From: Hirudo medicinalis
Taxonomy: Eukaryota > Annelida > Clitellata > Hirudinida > Hirudinidae
NCBI GenBank assembly: GCA_011800805.1
Contig: MPNW01000141.1
Span: forward strand, 167,730 to 231,729
Length of the DNA stretch: 64,000 nt
Reading direction: 5' to 3'
Shown: positions 1 through 12,599 of the stretch, piece after piece
Position numbering within the stretch: the stretch's first letter is position 1
How the letters are laid out: every line of letters begins with the position of its first letter
Made by a program: the position numbers and the translations under genes
The notes under the pieces: model-generated
What the model saw: only the letters and a program-made list of their open reading frames with translations
Database searches by the model: none
What the model was told of the DNA's origin: nothing

Positions 1-26
1 TATTATGATATCTCAAGCCTTCAGAC

Positions 27-3000
27 CATGTAAGGTTGGAGAATGCCTCTGTTAAGAGGAAGCAGGTCAATTACACATCTGCTTCGTATCCTCTTGAGTT
101 TCTCGGAGGTCATGTGACATTCCCCATTGAGGAGTCCTTCTGCAATCAGTTGTTCGTATTCCTCCGAATCAGTCCAATTGACGAACATGCGGATCAGTTT
201 GTAAGTAGCAGGGGAAAAGAAGATCTGTAATAATTAGTCTGTTATCAATGCCAAGAATTCCTGGTAATTCAATGCAATATCGCTTGATACGGTTTATAAC
301 GAAGGTCAACAAGTTTAACTTACTGTCGGTGTGAGGGCATCGATGACCCTTGGGGCGAATGTTTTACCACAAGCAAATGGTTGATTGAGATGGAAAGGCA
401 CGTAGGCATCAGACACATTTTCACTCAGCAAATGGACGTTTTCATCTTTGGCTGCAAAATTAATTTAATGAACTTATCTAATATGTTAGACAACTTCAAA
501 TTTAAGGGTAGTTTTCACTTAGTTCAGTCAAGAGCGGAATGGTTGAGTTCGATCCGGAATGAGTGACAACTGAAACAATTTATGATAATTATACAAATTC
601 CGTATTCGTTTTTCTCAAATTACAAAACATCCAACCTGATATCGCAGAACATTGTCTCTGATAAGACTGGCTATAAAGAACTTTCAAGACTTCACTGTTT
701 GGTCCGTGATTGGCTGCTGGAGACACCATGTTGTTGATGTTGAGGGTGGCTAGGAGAGCTCTGCTGTCGTTGAAAAGTGGAGCTGTGGAATCAGTGTTCT
801 GGAGTGAGTAATTGGATGACAGAATAACGCACATGTGGCAAGCCTCAACGTGGATCGACCTCAGGAAACCTCGATTCATTGGAGAACCCTTCACAACAAT
901 AATCTTGTATTAGCACCCTATGACAAAAGTCACCATTTGTACATAATGTGCATATAATGATGAAAATAATCTTTAGTTCTGCAAAGGACCATGATGAAAT
1001 AAATAAATGGAAATTTATCTCCACAATAAACCCATGCTGACGGATATTTTAAACTAAAAGTAGAATGAAATTAAATAAAAATTAGTAATGTTAAATTGCT
1101 AATCGGCGCTAACCACTTTAACGAAAACCTTTGGAAAATATGCAACACTTGGCCATTCGCTCCGTAGTTTTGCTTCATCTTCGGCAACAATGACTACTGT
1201 TCTTAGACGTGAATAACTGAAGCAACTGGCTCTCAACGGGAGTATAAAGCTACGTAGAGAACCCTGATTTCGAAGAATCAACCCGATTGTTTAGCAATTA
1301 AGTTTATCATTTAAGTTTTATCATTTTATCTCAATTGTTCAAATACTTTGCTTACTTGGGATGAATCCGAGAAGCACAAAATAACATGATTTGAAAGAGT
1401 AGCGTTGTCATCCTATGATGGAAAACTTGTTTTATTTGAAAAATATGGTGCGTTACAAACAAGACATTTACCAAGAGAGATTCTTCTAACGATTTATGGG
1501 GACACCAGTAAAAGTAGCCTGTGATGTCAAATCTTTCAAAGTCATTGTCTTCTTTTGGATGCTTCCCAAAGACAACTGGATCTGTTTCCACTACTTCCTC
1601 TCGCTCATAGTCTTCTATAATTTCCTCCTCAGATTGGAATACTCTGGAAATAAACTCAACGATTCCATTATGAAGCAGAGTATTCGTGAAACGTGAACAT
1701 GATGCAGCGTGGATCGCAGAAGTGTCTGGCGATTGAATTTTGACTCACTCACCCCGATCTCATCAATCTGCCTCTGTTTTCTCCAAAGCCACCCATCTCA
1801 GCTGACAAAAGGGATTTGTCTTTATAAAATGAAGGCAGATATAAGCATTGTTCCTCTGTTTAAACATCGAATAGCTAAAAAGATAAAAATAGCTAACACA
1901 TGTGAACGGATTCGCAGGTGCAAGGTTTGATGGACTCGGCAGGTATATTACAGTGACACTTGAGGCAATAGTGCCTGACGCACTGACAATCATCTTCTGA
2001 GGGACAGATGAAAAATCCAATGGTTTGACTGCAGACGTGGTACTCTGGTCCAGGGTTGAGAATGACGCTACTTTGGATGTTATTGTTTTTGTCAGAGGCG
2101 CCAGAAACTGCCACGAGTAACAACCGAAGGCGAATGTAACAGAACCTTGAAGAAATAACGGCTGCTGAAAATCTCCTTCTCAAACGCATCGCAATGCATC
2201 TTACTCGACAACTTCAGACAAAGATCTGCCGTAGAAAAACGTGGAAAACTTTTCAGTGTACGCTTCCATCTCCGCTCCTTTCATGTAATCTTCCTGCCAT
2301 GGTAGGAGGTCGGACGACTATACAAAATAAAATTAAAACAAGCCAATACTGAAACTTCTTCGCCAGGAAGAGCGAGCGACTTTCACGAAAAGCGTTCGTT
2401 TGAAAAGCGATACGAAATTGATAGGCATTACTAACATCATCGTGAGAAAGCATGAAGAGCAAATTGGTGAGGAATGTCGAGAAGCCAGGAGCCAGACATC
2501 CTGCAGCCATGTATCCCATCTTAACTTCGTTGAAGCAGATGATGTTGTCGTTGTCTGACCAGAAAGGCAAGTTGGAACAAATTATCTGCAATTATTCAAC
2601 TGATTGTGAAAGATCCGAGCTTAGATCGAAGGCTTACTCAAGTGTTTCCAATTGAATGGAGAAATGAATTGACACCCTTGACAACCTTGTTTTCCACTTT
2701 AATTAGCTGCAAGATCACTCTGACGCTGGGGCGGAAGTTTTTCACGGCTATGGCTCTCATTATGTTGTCAGTGTCGTCTGAATCAGGAGTTGGAGTCAGA
2801 TGGTCGGACAGGATCAACACTGCCTCAGCATCTGACAACTGCAAATTACTATCTCACTTACATCAGCCACCCCATCATCACCATAACCACGTAACTTAAA
2901 GGGCAAGAATATATTGAATCAAATTTTTAAAAATAGAATGCGACTAAATAGAATCAGATTAACTTGACACTTACACGGACTCTCTTGAGGTCAGTGGCAT

Positions 3001-6000
3001 TCATCATTGACCCCTTTATGAACACCAGACGTGTGTATAATTGCTTGAAAACTGTCTCAATTTCAAGAGTTGGCTCTATGCTGAGCAAAAGAGTTGAAAT
3101 TAAAGCGTTATTCATTTGCGAGTCTAATAAATCACTAGCCAGCGGGCTAGTTCTGAAGTCACCGCTGAATGGCTCTGTGACCAAAAGTTTGACCCGCCAT
3201 TAGCAAAAATATTCTCCATATTAATTAATTAATTTTATATTTAATATTTAATTATTGACCTGCTGAGAAATATTCCTTTCAAGTTATTTTTCGTTCTGTC
3301 GTCATGAGTGAAGTCCCTGACGAAATTCTTGACAGTTTTCAAGGATATGTGTCCCCCGACAATAATATGCCTTCCAAGTACAAGTAACATTTTAGACGTC
3401 ACTTTTCAACTTTTAATTCAAACTTTTTAATGTCATTAATTGTTGTGATGGTTCTGTCATTGATAACCAATGTTACCTGCTCATTGTAATTTCTCACGAA
3501 ACTTTTAACTTCAATTCTTTGCAATAGATCAATTCATAAAACGCGCACAAATTCCTCACATGATTATCATATTAATGGTTATAATTCAACAATCGCGGTG
3601 CAAATATTTGTTCTAAATTAATCTTAAATCAAATCCTTTCCAAGAGAAAATACCTTGACTTGAGACTCACTTGAGAATAGCGCATATCTTACTTAAAGAT
3701 TATTTCGATCTCCTTATTCAAGAACTCAGTGCCAAATGAATTGAAACACGAAGAAGCTACCATTGCAATCCGCCATAACGAGTTAGGTTAATTAAGATTA
3801 GGGTTAACATTGGCTTCAGAATAAAGTGTTGATTAGTTGCATTGACCGAAGGTAATTTTTGATCCCCCTTCCCAAACAGCAGCATAATTCACGTGGCAAT
3901 TTATATCCTCTCTCTTTTCAACTCTCAGAAATATCCAGTAACAAACCAAATTATTTTAAAAATCTTATTTCGACATTAATAATATTTGATATAAGATTCT
4001 CTGCTTCTTCTAGATTACTTGTTTCTTCTTGAATGTATTAACACATTTACTTCATCTTAAAATTACCATTATGTATGAGTTAATATGTGCTGAAGGGTAA
4101 AGTGTAAGCTTGCATATGAAATGTGTATCTCTAATACAAACGTCCTTGTAACCCTTTTGCCTAGTTCACCTCAGTATTTCATTACAATTCTAAGAAGGTG
4201 AGTTATTATGAAGCTTTAATATCAAATACTTTATTTAAATGTGGCGTTCACGCTATTACCTTAAAAAGTACAAAGAAGCCTGAACGACCAGCTCACCGAT
4301 TAGAGTTTGTGTTTACGGAGGCAATTAAATAGTGAGTAGGATAGGCTCACTAGCGAGAGTCATCAAATTACCTACACTAAGGTATTTTTAGACTTGATAG
4401 AGAAAATTGATCTACCTAAATCCGATTTCCTTTTTATATTCAGATAAATAGTTCTGACGACTGGAGTTGACGATGTCAATGATTTCGGGCACGTAACTTG
4501 CAAACAATGCCTGAAAAAACGACCAGTATTACGACTTTATCACCACATTCTTTCATTATTTCAAAGCTTTATTTCGTGCACGATTATTATACAGAAATTG
4601 TCCTTACAGAAATATTCTTATTACAACAATCGTTCTTGCAATAAAGATTTGTTTTGAATTTCAAGACGCACGAAAAATTCATTAACATATAAAACTCAGT
4701 CACAACTTAACTCACAACGGCTCCGAATATGAACAAGACACTGAAGGCCTTGCCGGTGACAGTGATACATGAGTAGTCACCGTAGCCCACTGTAGACATG
4801 GTGATGATGATAAAGTATAAGCATTCCCCATAAGTCATGTTATGGGTGGTCTTGTAATCATCGAAGAAGTCCCCACTATTTTCAACCTGTAAGGTTACAA
4901 CACTTTTTAAACCGGAGAAAATAAACAAGATGTAAACGCGTTATTTTGGCGGCTTATTTCGATTTCAACAAGGCTACAATAAAAATAGCACAAATGTATT
5001 GCACAAAATCGTACTTAAATGTTAGAATTTGTTAGGCTTTAACTATGCCATGTGACAACTGATCAACATAAAAATCAAAAGTCATGACCATGCGACGAAG
5101 CAGCGTTTAAAAATAGAAACAAAAAATACAAATCATTTATTTAGTCTTGACCCGAACCCACCAAATGAACAAATCCTGAAGATGTCAACCAAACACAGAA
5201 GAACAAAGAAGTCAGTTTCATGAGTCGAATATGTGTTGCATTTTGTAGGACTCTCAGGAACTGCAATATGTCAGGAAAGTTCAGGAGCCGGAAAGCACAA
5301 ATAAACCTGATGCCTGGATAAATGTAAGACTTTCTTCCTAGTCTAATAATATCAGTTGAATAATTTCCAAGGAATTAAAGTTTTCCCACGCGAATCTAGA
5401 ATATAGAAATGGATAACAAAAGGCAAATTTACCCAACCATCGTCTTTTCATGTAGACACCAACGAATATTGGAACTATGGTGAAAATGTCCACTAAGGAA
5501 TTTAATTGAATCCAGCATCGTAGTTTATCGTTTGAAGCAACAAACTGCAAATCAACAATTTGATATATTTAATTTATTGATGTATTCATGCACTCAACCT
5601 AAACCCGTCCAACCCTAAAAATAAAATGTACGAGGAAAAACACGTTACAGACGAGGTCCACCAAGTCGCATGGCGTTTCTGAGGTGCGTTCGAATTCCAA
5701 GACTTTAAATCTGAATTAAAATTATTATTAGAATTTAATCATCTTTTAACATAATAAATGTCAAATAAAATGTAAACAAATAATAAACTTCACACTCACT
5801 TAGAAGCATCGATAAAGTAAACAATTAAAGAGGTGACTGCAAAAATGCAGAATAAGATGGCCTGGCAAATTCATTAGAGAAAATTTAATCTTTTTCACAA
5901 ACTGTATACATAAAACAAATAAACAAACCAGCAGAACTCCAGCAAGAGTTTGAGCAGAAAGAAGCTCCTCACAGGCAATCATCAATCGAGTCATGAATGT

Positions 6001-6321
6001 CTTCCGTTTTGCGATACAGTTTCCATCAATGTCGAGATCATCGTCAGAGTTTGGACTGAAGAGACCCTCGAGAAAAGCTTCCTGTGTAACAGTTGAAAGC
6101 GATCTCTTACTCTTTACGCCGACCTCGTTGATCCTCGTTCTATCTTTAACAGAACGACAAAAGTGTCCAGTTCTCTTGAGAAATGACCTGGTGAGTCTAT
6201 AAGCTACAATCATAAATATTCCGGAAGAAAATATAACAATGGACGGGATGAGGAAATAAGGCCATGCGTGAATTATCTGAGAAGCTGAAGTTGAACTTGG
6301 TGGAGGTGTTGTTACGTCCAT
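27..6321 (-). CDS. slo: BK (Slo1-type) calcium- and voltage-gated potassium channel alpha subunit, 3' end at or beyond window edge
   Basis: Plasma-membrane K+ channel. I read 21 exons in transcript order: 6321-5910, 5836-5800, 5710-5614, 5544-5433, 5313-5162, 4886-4716, 4510-4416, 3370-3260, 3080-2975, 2838-2686, 2585-2436, 2293-2205, 2145-1898, 1801-1753, 1643-1472, 1412-1356, 1263-1114, 888-636, 569-519, 451-324, 224-27. Phases join throughout (about 997 codons). Visible parts: S0 near residues 20-38; S1 ending YFIDAS; S2-S4; pore helix and filter STVGYGD; post-S6 SYVPEIIDIV; RCK1 starting HIIVGGH; a CxxCH heme-type motif (CLKCH); RCK2 ending NQPFACG. RCK1 keeps the two aspartates (RDF, DDR) tied to calcium sensing, but the Asp run of the calcium bowl is missing and one S4 arginine is Cys. 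After the last exon either a weak donor (gtctga) leads out of the window or a TGA at 23-21 ends the protein early. The identity is secure. The 1898 donor and the 3' end are the weakest junctions. Confidence 0.93.
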
Positions 6322-7359
6322 TGCTGCGGCTGTTCGAAACTCTTCACTCGAATTTAGATCCCAGGAGATTAGCGATCGGCTTTTATCTGATTACACAGTT
6401 AGGATTGTGTGACATCTTTCACGCTATGCTTCCATAAATTTAATGAATTCTAATTCTTTTGTCACACCAAATTTTCACATCGGCGATGCTTTCATTGAGC
6501 TGAATTGCCGGGCGAACCTGTCACAAATATTTACGTTGAAATTTTAATAGCAGCTTTAACGGGATTGCATTGCGAACAGAGTGAGCATACAGTGTATGAA
6601 AATTGTAAGCAAAAATCAAATTTTCGATGTCAACAGCCATGATAAAACAGATTAGTAGTTCAAAACCTATTTTGGATTTTGGAAGTACATAATCAGAAGG
6701 AATCCAGGCAGGCGTTCCTTTTCCCATCGAGTAAATGACGTGACTAAGCTGTGAGAAGATTAAATTCGAACATCAAGATATCCTGCTGCCTGTCACTCAA
6801 AAGCTCCAAATTGGAAAAATACTTTGCATGTCAGCAATTTGTCAAGCATCATCGTAATAGTGTTAGTGGGACGCGAACAATAACGGGAAACGCCTGACAT
6901 CCGCTCTTTAAAGTACATTGGCGAAGGGGTCATAAATAAGTTTCAGGTTTTAATTATTTCTGATGTCAAACGTCGTCACGCGATTCATTGCAATTTTTAA
7001 AAATATCGTTATTTTTTTTTGTCATGCAAGAAAATGTATTGATGAAGTTGCTGGGAAAATTTAAATTATGTGCATAACGACATTCGAAATGTTTTTATGT
7101 AATAACAAAATCTGATTTCAAAATGTTTACCAGTCACCTGGGTATGAAGGAATTATAATGGAAATAACTCGAGACATTCATTGATTATTAAAAATAAGTA
7201 CTTAAAAATAGTTAATACTTAGATTAATGACTTTGATGGTAGGATTCTATCTAAGATCACAAAGATTTCAAAGTATGATTGTTCTGAATTTTGTTGCGTT
7301 CAAGTAACTTAACCAAACTTTTTAAGTTACTTAATAATAAGTAATAATAATTCACTTAT
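6322..7359. other. Upstream region of slo, no gene recognised
   Basis: About 1 kb of AT-rich DNA 5' of the first slo coding exon. It should hold the slo 5' UTR and promoter, but I see no clear core-promoter motif. A 68-codon minus-strand ORF at 6521-6727 has no family resemblance and no convincing splice partners. Confidence 0.4.
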
Positions 7360-7873
7360 GTGAATAAGGGACGTTTCCACCATTTATATAGCGTCGCGGA
7401 AATCTTGCACCCCATAGCTATCCCAACCTCCAGAGGAACCCACCTTGTAGTGTACGTCTGGGTAGCGTATTGTTATATGTCTTGTAGTGGTGGAAAACTG
7501 CATCATGAAGCCGCTAAAATATTCCTTAATGATATGAATAACGGGTTGTGGCACATGATGGGCCTCCAACGTCTTCCATAGGAGCTGGCACCTATGTGGC
7601 ATACCGAACGTTCGCTAGGTCCAATGATACGACTTATTATAGACTCAGCCGGCTCCTCTTGGTTCTCTGGATCATCGAGGTATGCTTGATGCAACCGGGC
7701 ACACCTGGAACGCCTCCCTTTTGGACTGATATGTCCACGTACTGGTTAGACATTACGAATTCTGTGAGCCTCGATGCCGTGAAGGAGAAAAATATTTTCC
7801 CTCTACATTCAGCAGCGATATGGGTCTGGAATGATTCTATATTCAAATTCGAATGTACTTCATGACGGACCAT
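7360..7873 (-). mobile_element. Reverse-transcriptase fragment of a non-LTR retrotransposon (R4/Dong or related, endonuclease-bearing LINE type)
   Basis: Three overlapping minus-strand frames carry consecutive pieces of one RT domain. 7873-7637 contains TASRLTEFVMSNQY and then QKGGVPGVPGC. 7602-7384 contains LLWKTLEAHHVPQPVIHII. These match the order of RT blocks in LINEs that have a restriction-like endonuclease at the C-terminus. Frames shift between blocks and no complete ORF remains, so this is a dead fragment. It sits between slo and the clathrin-binding gene. The assignment to the RT family is firm; the exact clade is an inference. Confidence 0.75.
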
Positions 7874-8321
7874 TCAAAAGTAAATTCTGAGATGAGTAAA
7901 AATTTGATAAATACATTAGCCTTAATAATTAAAATTAAGCAAACAGTTTATAGAAATGCGAAAAGTATAGAATTAATATTTTATAATATTAGCAACCCTA
8001 CCTTGTAAAATAAACTATGTTAATTTTTCATAATTTAAAATACACACCATCAAATAAATTACCAGAAATTAGTTGTATCTGTTTGCATCTAATTTTAACC
8101 TTAATTTAACAACAGTTTTCATCGACGTCGTGAGTTTTCCGACGGATCCAAAATAATGTGTATAATGTCATTTTAAAGTCCAAGTTTTTGAAATGCTTTA
8201 CTAGCTTTTGATGTTGCGACATCGTGGAATCATTGTTATACAAGCTTGTAAAGTTATGACAGTCGCAAGAAGGGAGACGACTTATGTATAACCGGAGGGG
8301 AGATTCGTCAGGAATAAATTT
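7874..8321. other. Upstream region of the clathrin-binding gene
   Basis: About 450 bp of AT-rich sequence between a retrotransposon fragment and the first ATG of the next gene. An in-frame TAA lies about 30 bases upstream of that ATG, which supports the chosen start. No promoter element is clear. Confidence 0.35.
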
Positions 8322-9277
8322 ATGGAACAACACTCGAATAACAATGATCGTTGTTGCAAAGGTAGTGCGCTACAAATTAACAGTTTTTTAGATCTAGGTA
8401 AATTGAATGGAGTTGCGGATACTCCACTTTCGTTAACTGAGTCCTCAGTAGATTTGGAAAGTTTTTCCCTGCAATTTAATGGCATCAATGATGATTTACT
8501 AAGCGATAAATGTTCACATCTTGACGTTCATGCTTTGGAAGATGACAGTGAAATAAGCAAAGAACATTTAAGCGAGACTAGTGAAATTTTAGAGAGTGAT
8601 TGGCTCGACTTTCAGGAAGCTGATGTTCAATACAAGGTTGGTGTTTGTTACCTGTTTGAATATGACTGCATTTTTGATAGTTGGACTTCCAATTTATTAG
8701 ATATTTGGGATGGTTGTATGCAATTATATAAGATTTTGTTGACTGTTTCTAGAACATAACTGTAAATTAGTTAAACTAGTTAACTAAGCTAGTTAACTAA
8801 AAAGTTAGTAAGAGTGGCCCACTTAGGGCCACAAATGGCTTATTTTTTTTTTAACTATTGCAATGAATTAAAGAGTTGTATAAATGTAATTTTGATTCCT
8901 ATATTCAGATAACAATTTCAGACCACAAGTGGAGTTGGGATTGACACCATCCAAGGCTTTTTGGCACTGAAGTCTGAACTATTTCCTATGGAGCCAGAGC
9001 TGAGTTTTGGTGACAGAAGAAATGTGGTCAGAGACCTTAATGAAGACAAGGTGTGGAATGAACTGGTTAAATGCAATCTCACTCCTGCTCTGAAGTTTAC
9101 TTGGACTGAATCTCAATGCAAAGTCAGATTAATAAAGTCATTGAGTTTACAGCCTCCCTTCTCAGTAATATATCATCTTCTAATGTTTCAATGTTCAAAT
9201 TTGTTTAACATTGCAACCAAATATATTATTATTTAATTTTTGTTCTTCAGCTTAAACAGTCCAACACCAAAAAATGA
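8322..9277 (+). CDS. Short aftiphilin/CLBA1-like clathrin-binding-box protein
   Basis: Probable adaptor accessory protein in clathrin-coated vesicle traffic. Exons 8322-8636, 8922-9164 and 9251-9277 are all in phase 0 and give about 194 residues. The second exon carries the diagnostic block of the aftiphilin clathrin-binding domain: the W of VWNELVKC, then TPALKFTWTESQ, where vertebrate aftiphilin has a tryptophan-containing block ending in YQWSGS. The first exon is acidic and serine-rich, with ESDWLDFQEAD near residue 95. That is a W-x-x-F-like acidic motif of the kind bound by AP-1 and GGA ear domains (inference). Vertebrate aftiphilin is about 900 residues; this protein is closer in size to CLBA1. 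The last exon, ending LKQSNTKK, is tiny and less certain. An ATTAAA lies at 9329. Confidence 0.72.
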
Positions 9278-10314
9278 ACCAATTTGTTGTGTTTGGAGAA
9301 GATTGGGACTTGCTCCACTATTAATATATTAAAAGCTACATTTAATTGAAATGGTTATAGTATTTCTGTGATACTGAATGTCATATTATTACTTTCAAAT
9401 GTTGTCAGTGACATTGTGTAAAGTATTCAAAAAAGATCTGCAATTCATTTATTTTGTGAGCAATTTCTCTGGGCATGTCGAAATAGCTTTTACTCCATTT
9501 TTTGGAAAATAACTTCTTGAATTTGTGAGAACGATTTTCTTTTTCCAAATAAATTAGTTTATTATGTTTTAAATTTGTGGTAATTGTGAACATTTTGGTC
9601 AAGTTTTTCTTTGTATGAGGTACAATTCATTTTGGGATTTTGTAGACTCACTTAAGGCCTCTGGGATGTCTCCCTAATTAATGCTGTTATTTTTAGGAGT
9701 AGGGAGCATAACATGCTGAAAGGATTTGTTAACATGGTAACATCTGATTGGACACATGGGCACAGCGAGGCATTCAGAACAGCATCTTTTGGATTACTTA
9801 TGTCATTGCATCAAATCACTTCATGCAACAAACTTATTTGCCCCACCTTAGGAGTTTTTTGGATGGGTGGTTCATTTAAATTACTTTTATTGATAGATAT
9901 GACCTAATTTTTTGGTTTGAAATATGGTATTTTATGTAAATGTCAGCTCTGGTATCTGGTATTTTGGCCTCCCTCCTCGATTATTGAACTTGTTTAGCAT
10001 TATCCTCACGATCTGTAAATGTCCATGTTTACAAAAAAAAAAAAAATTGACCGTTATCTAGCAACATTAAACTGATCATGTGTATTTGTGATGTAAAAAA
10101 CAAAAACAAAACCTAAATAATCGCCGATGTGGAAGCGATAGTACTTCGGTCCCTACAGGCAAGAAGGAATAGGTTCAAGCAGGAATTTACTCCTGACTGA
10201 ATCGTTGGCTGACGTGCTACGCACTCGAACAAAAATTTCAAACTGGGCATCAACTGTCACAAGAAACCAGATTGATTTTATTGCTTGTTACTTCACTCCA
10301 GATTCCAAATAAAT
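9278..10314. other. Intergenic, no gene recognised
   Basis: AT-rich stretch with an A-run near 10035-10047. The short ORFs here (for example 9405-9602 minus and 9713-9907 plus) lack family resemblance and splice support. Confidence 0.4.
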
Positions 10315-10763
10315 ATGAAATCCCCTTCTATGATGGAACAGGCTTCAGAAGGAGGATCTGCCGATACTCCCACCATCGCAGTGAAAATTGCAAAATGTTT
10401 TGGCTGCTGTGTGCCTCGTAAATTAATTTTAGCTGTTAGAAAACGTTTTTTTTTTATTTATTAACACATTTCAATGGAAACTAAATATTTTTTTTAATTT
10501 CAGAAAATTGCGAAAATTAAGAGGCTGAGAAGACGTGTGAGAATTTTTCATTTTTCTTAGTGATTATATTTATTTGCATCACGAAATAATTGTTTTATTA
10601 GAAATGGTATAAAAGACATAACATCGAGAATTTCAACGAACAAGATCCAAAAGAATGGACGGATTATGATTTCCATGTGCCAACTAAAGAATCTGAGCAG
10701 GAAGCTGATCATATTAAATTTGACAAATATAGCATGATTCTGAAAATGTGCGAAAAAAACTAG
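10315..10763 (+). CDS. Small three-exon gene, function unknown
   Basis: Not recognised. Exons 10315-10380, 10504-10536 and 10602-10763 join in phase 0 and encode 86 residues, from an ATG to a TAG. All four splice borders have GT/AG with pyrimidine-rich acceptors. The middle exon is strongly basic (KIAKIKRLRRR). The last exon is mixed and aromatic, with PKEWTDYDFHVPT and an acidic stretch, and reads like protein rather than translated noise. The introns are 123 and 65 bp, typical of the compact genes here. It could instead be the 3' part of a longer gene with upstream exons I missed. Confidence 0.4.
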
Positions 10764-11479
10764 TAACTTCAAGTACAGCTAGTGTTGTTTTTCATTTAAG
10801 AAATTATTTTAGTCAACGTTTGGTGTTAATAACAAAAGAATACGAGTTCATTCAAGTCTATAAACTTGAAGAAGATCAATTTGTTAAACTTTTTTTTTGT
10901 TTCATTTCGTAGAGAATGACTATTTTTTTTTACAACATTGAGGTCTTGACCTTTCTCGAGAGAGAATTCAAAGTGATGGAGTACGCGACTCAAGGTATTG
11001 CATTAAAAGCAATTACATGGTCAACTTTATGGTGCCAGTGACAAAATGAAGGCAGTGAGAACAGAGCAATAAATTCTCTTTCCCTCACCAGTAAATATCA
11101 TTCACTTAATAGAATTTCAGATTGAATTGAAGGGGACTCAACTTGAAAAGGAGTTCAGTTGGTATTTAATAAGGCATCATTTGAAAACCCGATGTCCCGG
11201 CAAAGACATTTTTCAAACGAGGCCATTCTGAAAAATGTCGTATACCGGTCTTCCAGGAAAGATGGTGTTATATAGCAACGTCGAGAAGGCTGGATGCACA
11301 GGCTCGTTCTTTTAGCCACAGCAGACCCACGGTGCGATCATTTTCATGTGCTGCTGCTGACGTGTGAAGGGTGGAAGTACTTCATCTGCTAAAATAAACA
11401 CACCACGGAGCCATGGAACCATCGCAGACATTCATGGAATCATTCCGAACATACAAAGAAGGATAAATGAGTTGTGACT
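10764..11479. other. Intergenic, no gene recognised
   Basis: About 700 bp with no ORF or RNA gene I can support on either strand. Confidence 0.4.
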
Positions 11480-11761
11480 TTAATCGTCAGCTTCAGTTTT
11501 GTTCAGCATTTGTCGGAAGCTGTTGAAATTTAATGGGGTTCGTTGGAAGATTGTCATTGCAACAATTTGATGAGGAGTACAGATCATGCATCCCCAAGTT
11601 TTTCTCAACCTCTTCACCTTTGCTCTGGTGACACGCCTGGCCGTCCACCCAATCACGATTGCCTTAAACTTGGCTCCTTTGATGACCCACGCATCATCCA
11701 CGAGAATTCCCATTGGTTTGTAATTTGATTTATTATTGAGTAAAAACTCATAGGTGATCAT
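11480..11761 (-). CDS. Unidentified coding exon, probably terminal
   Basis: Not recognised. A 93-codon open frame ends in TAA and has protein-like composition: a hydrophobic start, then GILVDDAWVIKGAKFKAIVI, a basic stretch (ARRVTRAKVKRLRKTWG) and an acidic end (NKTEADD). The frame can extend upstream to a possible acceptor (tggtag) near 11800, adding ISIIFA before the Met. That would give a short hydrophobic, membrane-like segment. No upstream exon of the same gene was found, so it may be a single-exon gene, the last exon of a gene with distant exons, or a pseudogene. Confidence 0.35.
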   Translation of the reverse strand: MITYEFLLNNKSNYKPMGILVDDAWVIKGAKFKAIVIGWTARRVTRAKVKRLRKTWGCMICTPHQIVAMTIFQRTPLNFNSFRQMLNKTEADD

Positions 11762-12599
11762 AGCGAAGATAATACTTATCTACCATTTATTTTCACTTCT
11801 TAGAATTAATTAATTTTTATTAAATCTAAGATTTAACTAGTATTAAAATCACTTTATTTATTAAGCATTTAACCAGATGAAGATGAACCCAATGATGAAA
11901 TAATAAACAGTAATATCTGTAATTCATGTTAATAAACTTGAGCACTGATCAGAGATCATCTTGTGGAAAAAGAAAATATTTACAAATATCTAAGATGTTT
12001 TAATTGATGTTGTAAGAGGTAAATTCATTAACGCAAGCAACTTGTTACATTCATATCCTCCATATATGAAAGATTGTTTCAAAAAATCGGCGGATCTAGA
12101 ATACTTTGGCGAGGGGCCGCACTTTGGAACCTAGACCACTTAGGGTCAATCCCTAAACCGCTTGCTGATGTAAATATAAGCCGGCGGATATTTTATAGTC
12201 ATTTTGCTTATTATTTTTTTTAATCTTTAAAAAATTAATTAAAAAATAGTTTCAGGTCTTTTATATTCAAATTTATTCAAAGTTACAGTTTTATAAAAAT
12301 GCAAGACGATCAAACCTACCAAAATGATCAGCTATTGTCCCTACTGGTGCAGTGATCGGCATATCGGCATCGCTGTGATTTTTACGATAACTTTTGACTG
12401 AAATATTCGATATGTTATTTGATAGAGAAAGTTTATCAAATTCGGAAATTTTTGTATGATCCGATGATACATTCCAGAAATATGCGTTAAAATTGCAAAT
12501 ATGCGTTTTTCGCATTCGCATATCTTTAAGTTTCCTTTAATGTAAGACAATAATAAGGGTTCCAAATCATGTTATTAATTCAAATAAAGTGTCATTACA
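11762..12599. other. Intergenic, possibly repeat-derived
   Basis: AT-rich. 12085-12195 has an odd GC-richer patch (ggcggatc ... ggggccgcac ... ccggcggat) that could be an inactive DNA-transposon end. 12291-12565 holds overlapping minus ORFs with no resemblance to known families. Confidence 0.3.

Noticed and set aside
6521..6727. 68-codon minus ORF upstream of slo
   Set aside because: No family resemblance and no splice partners.
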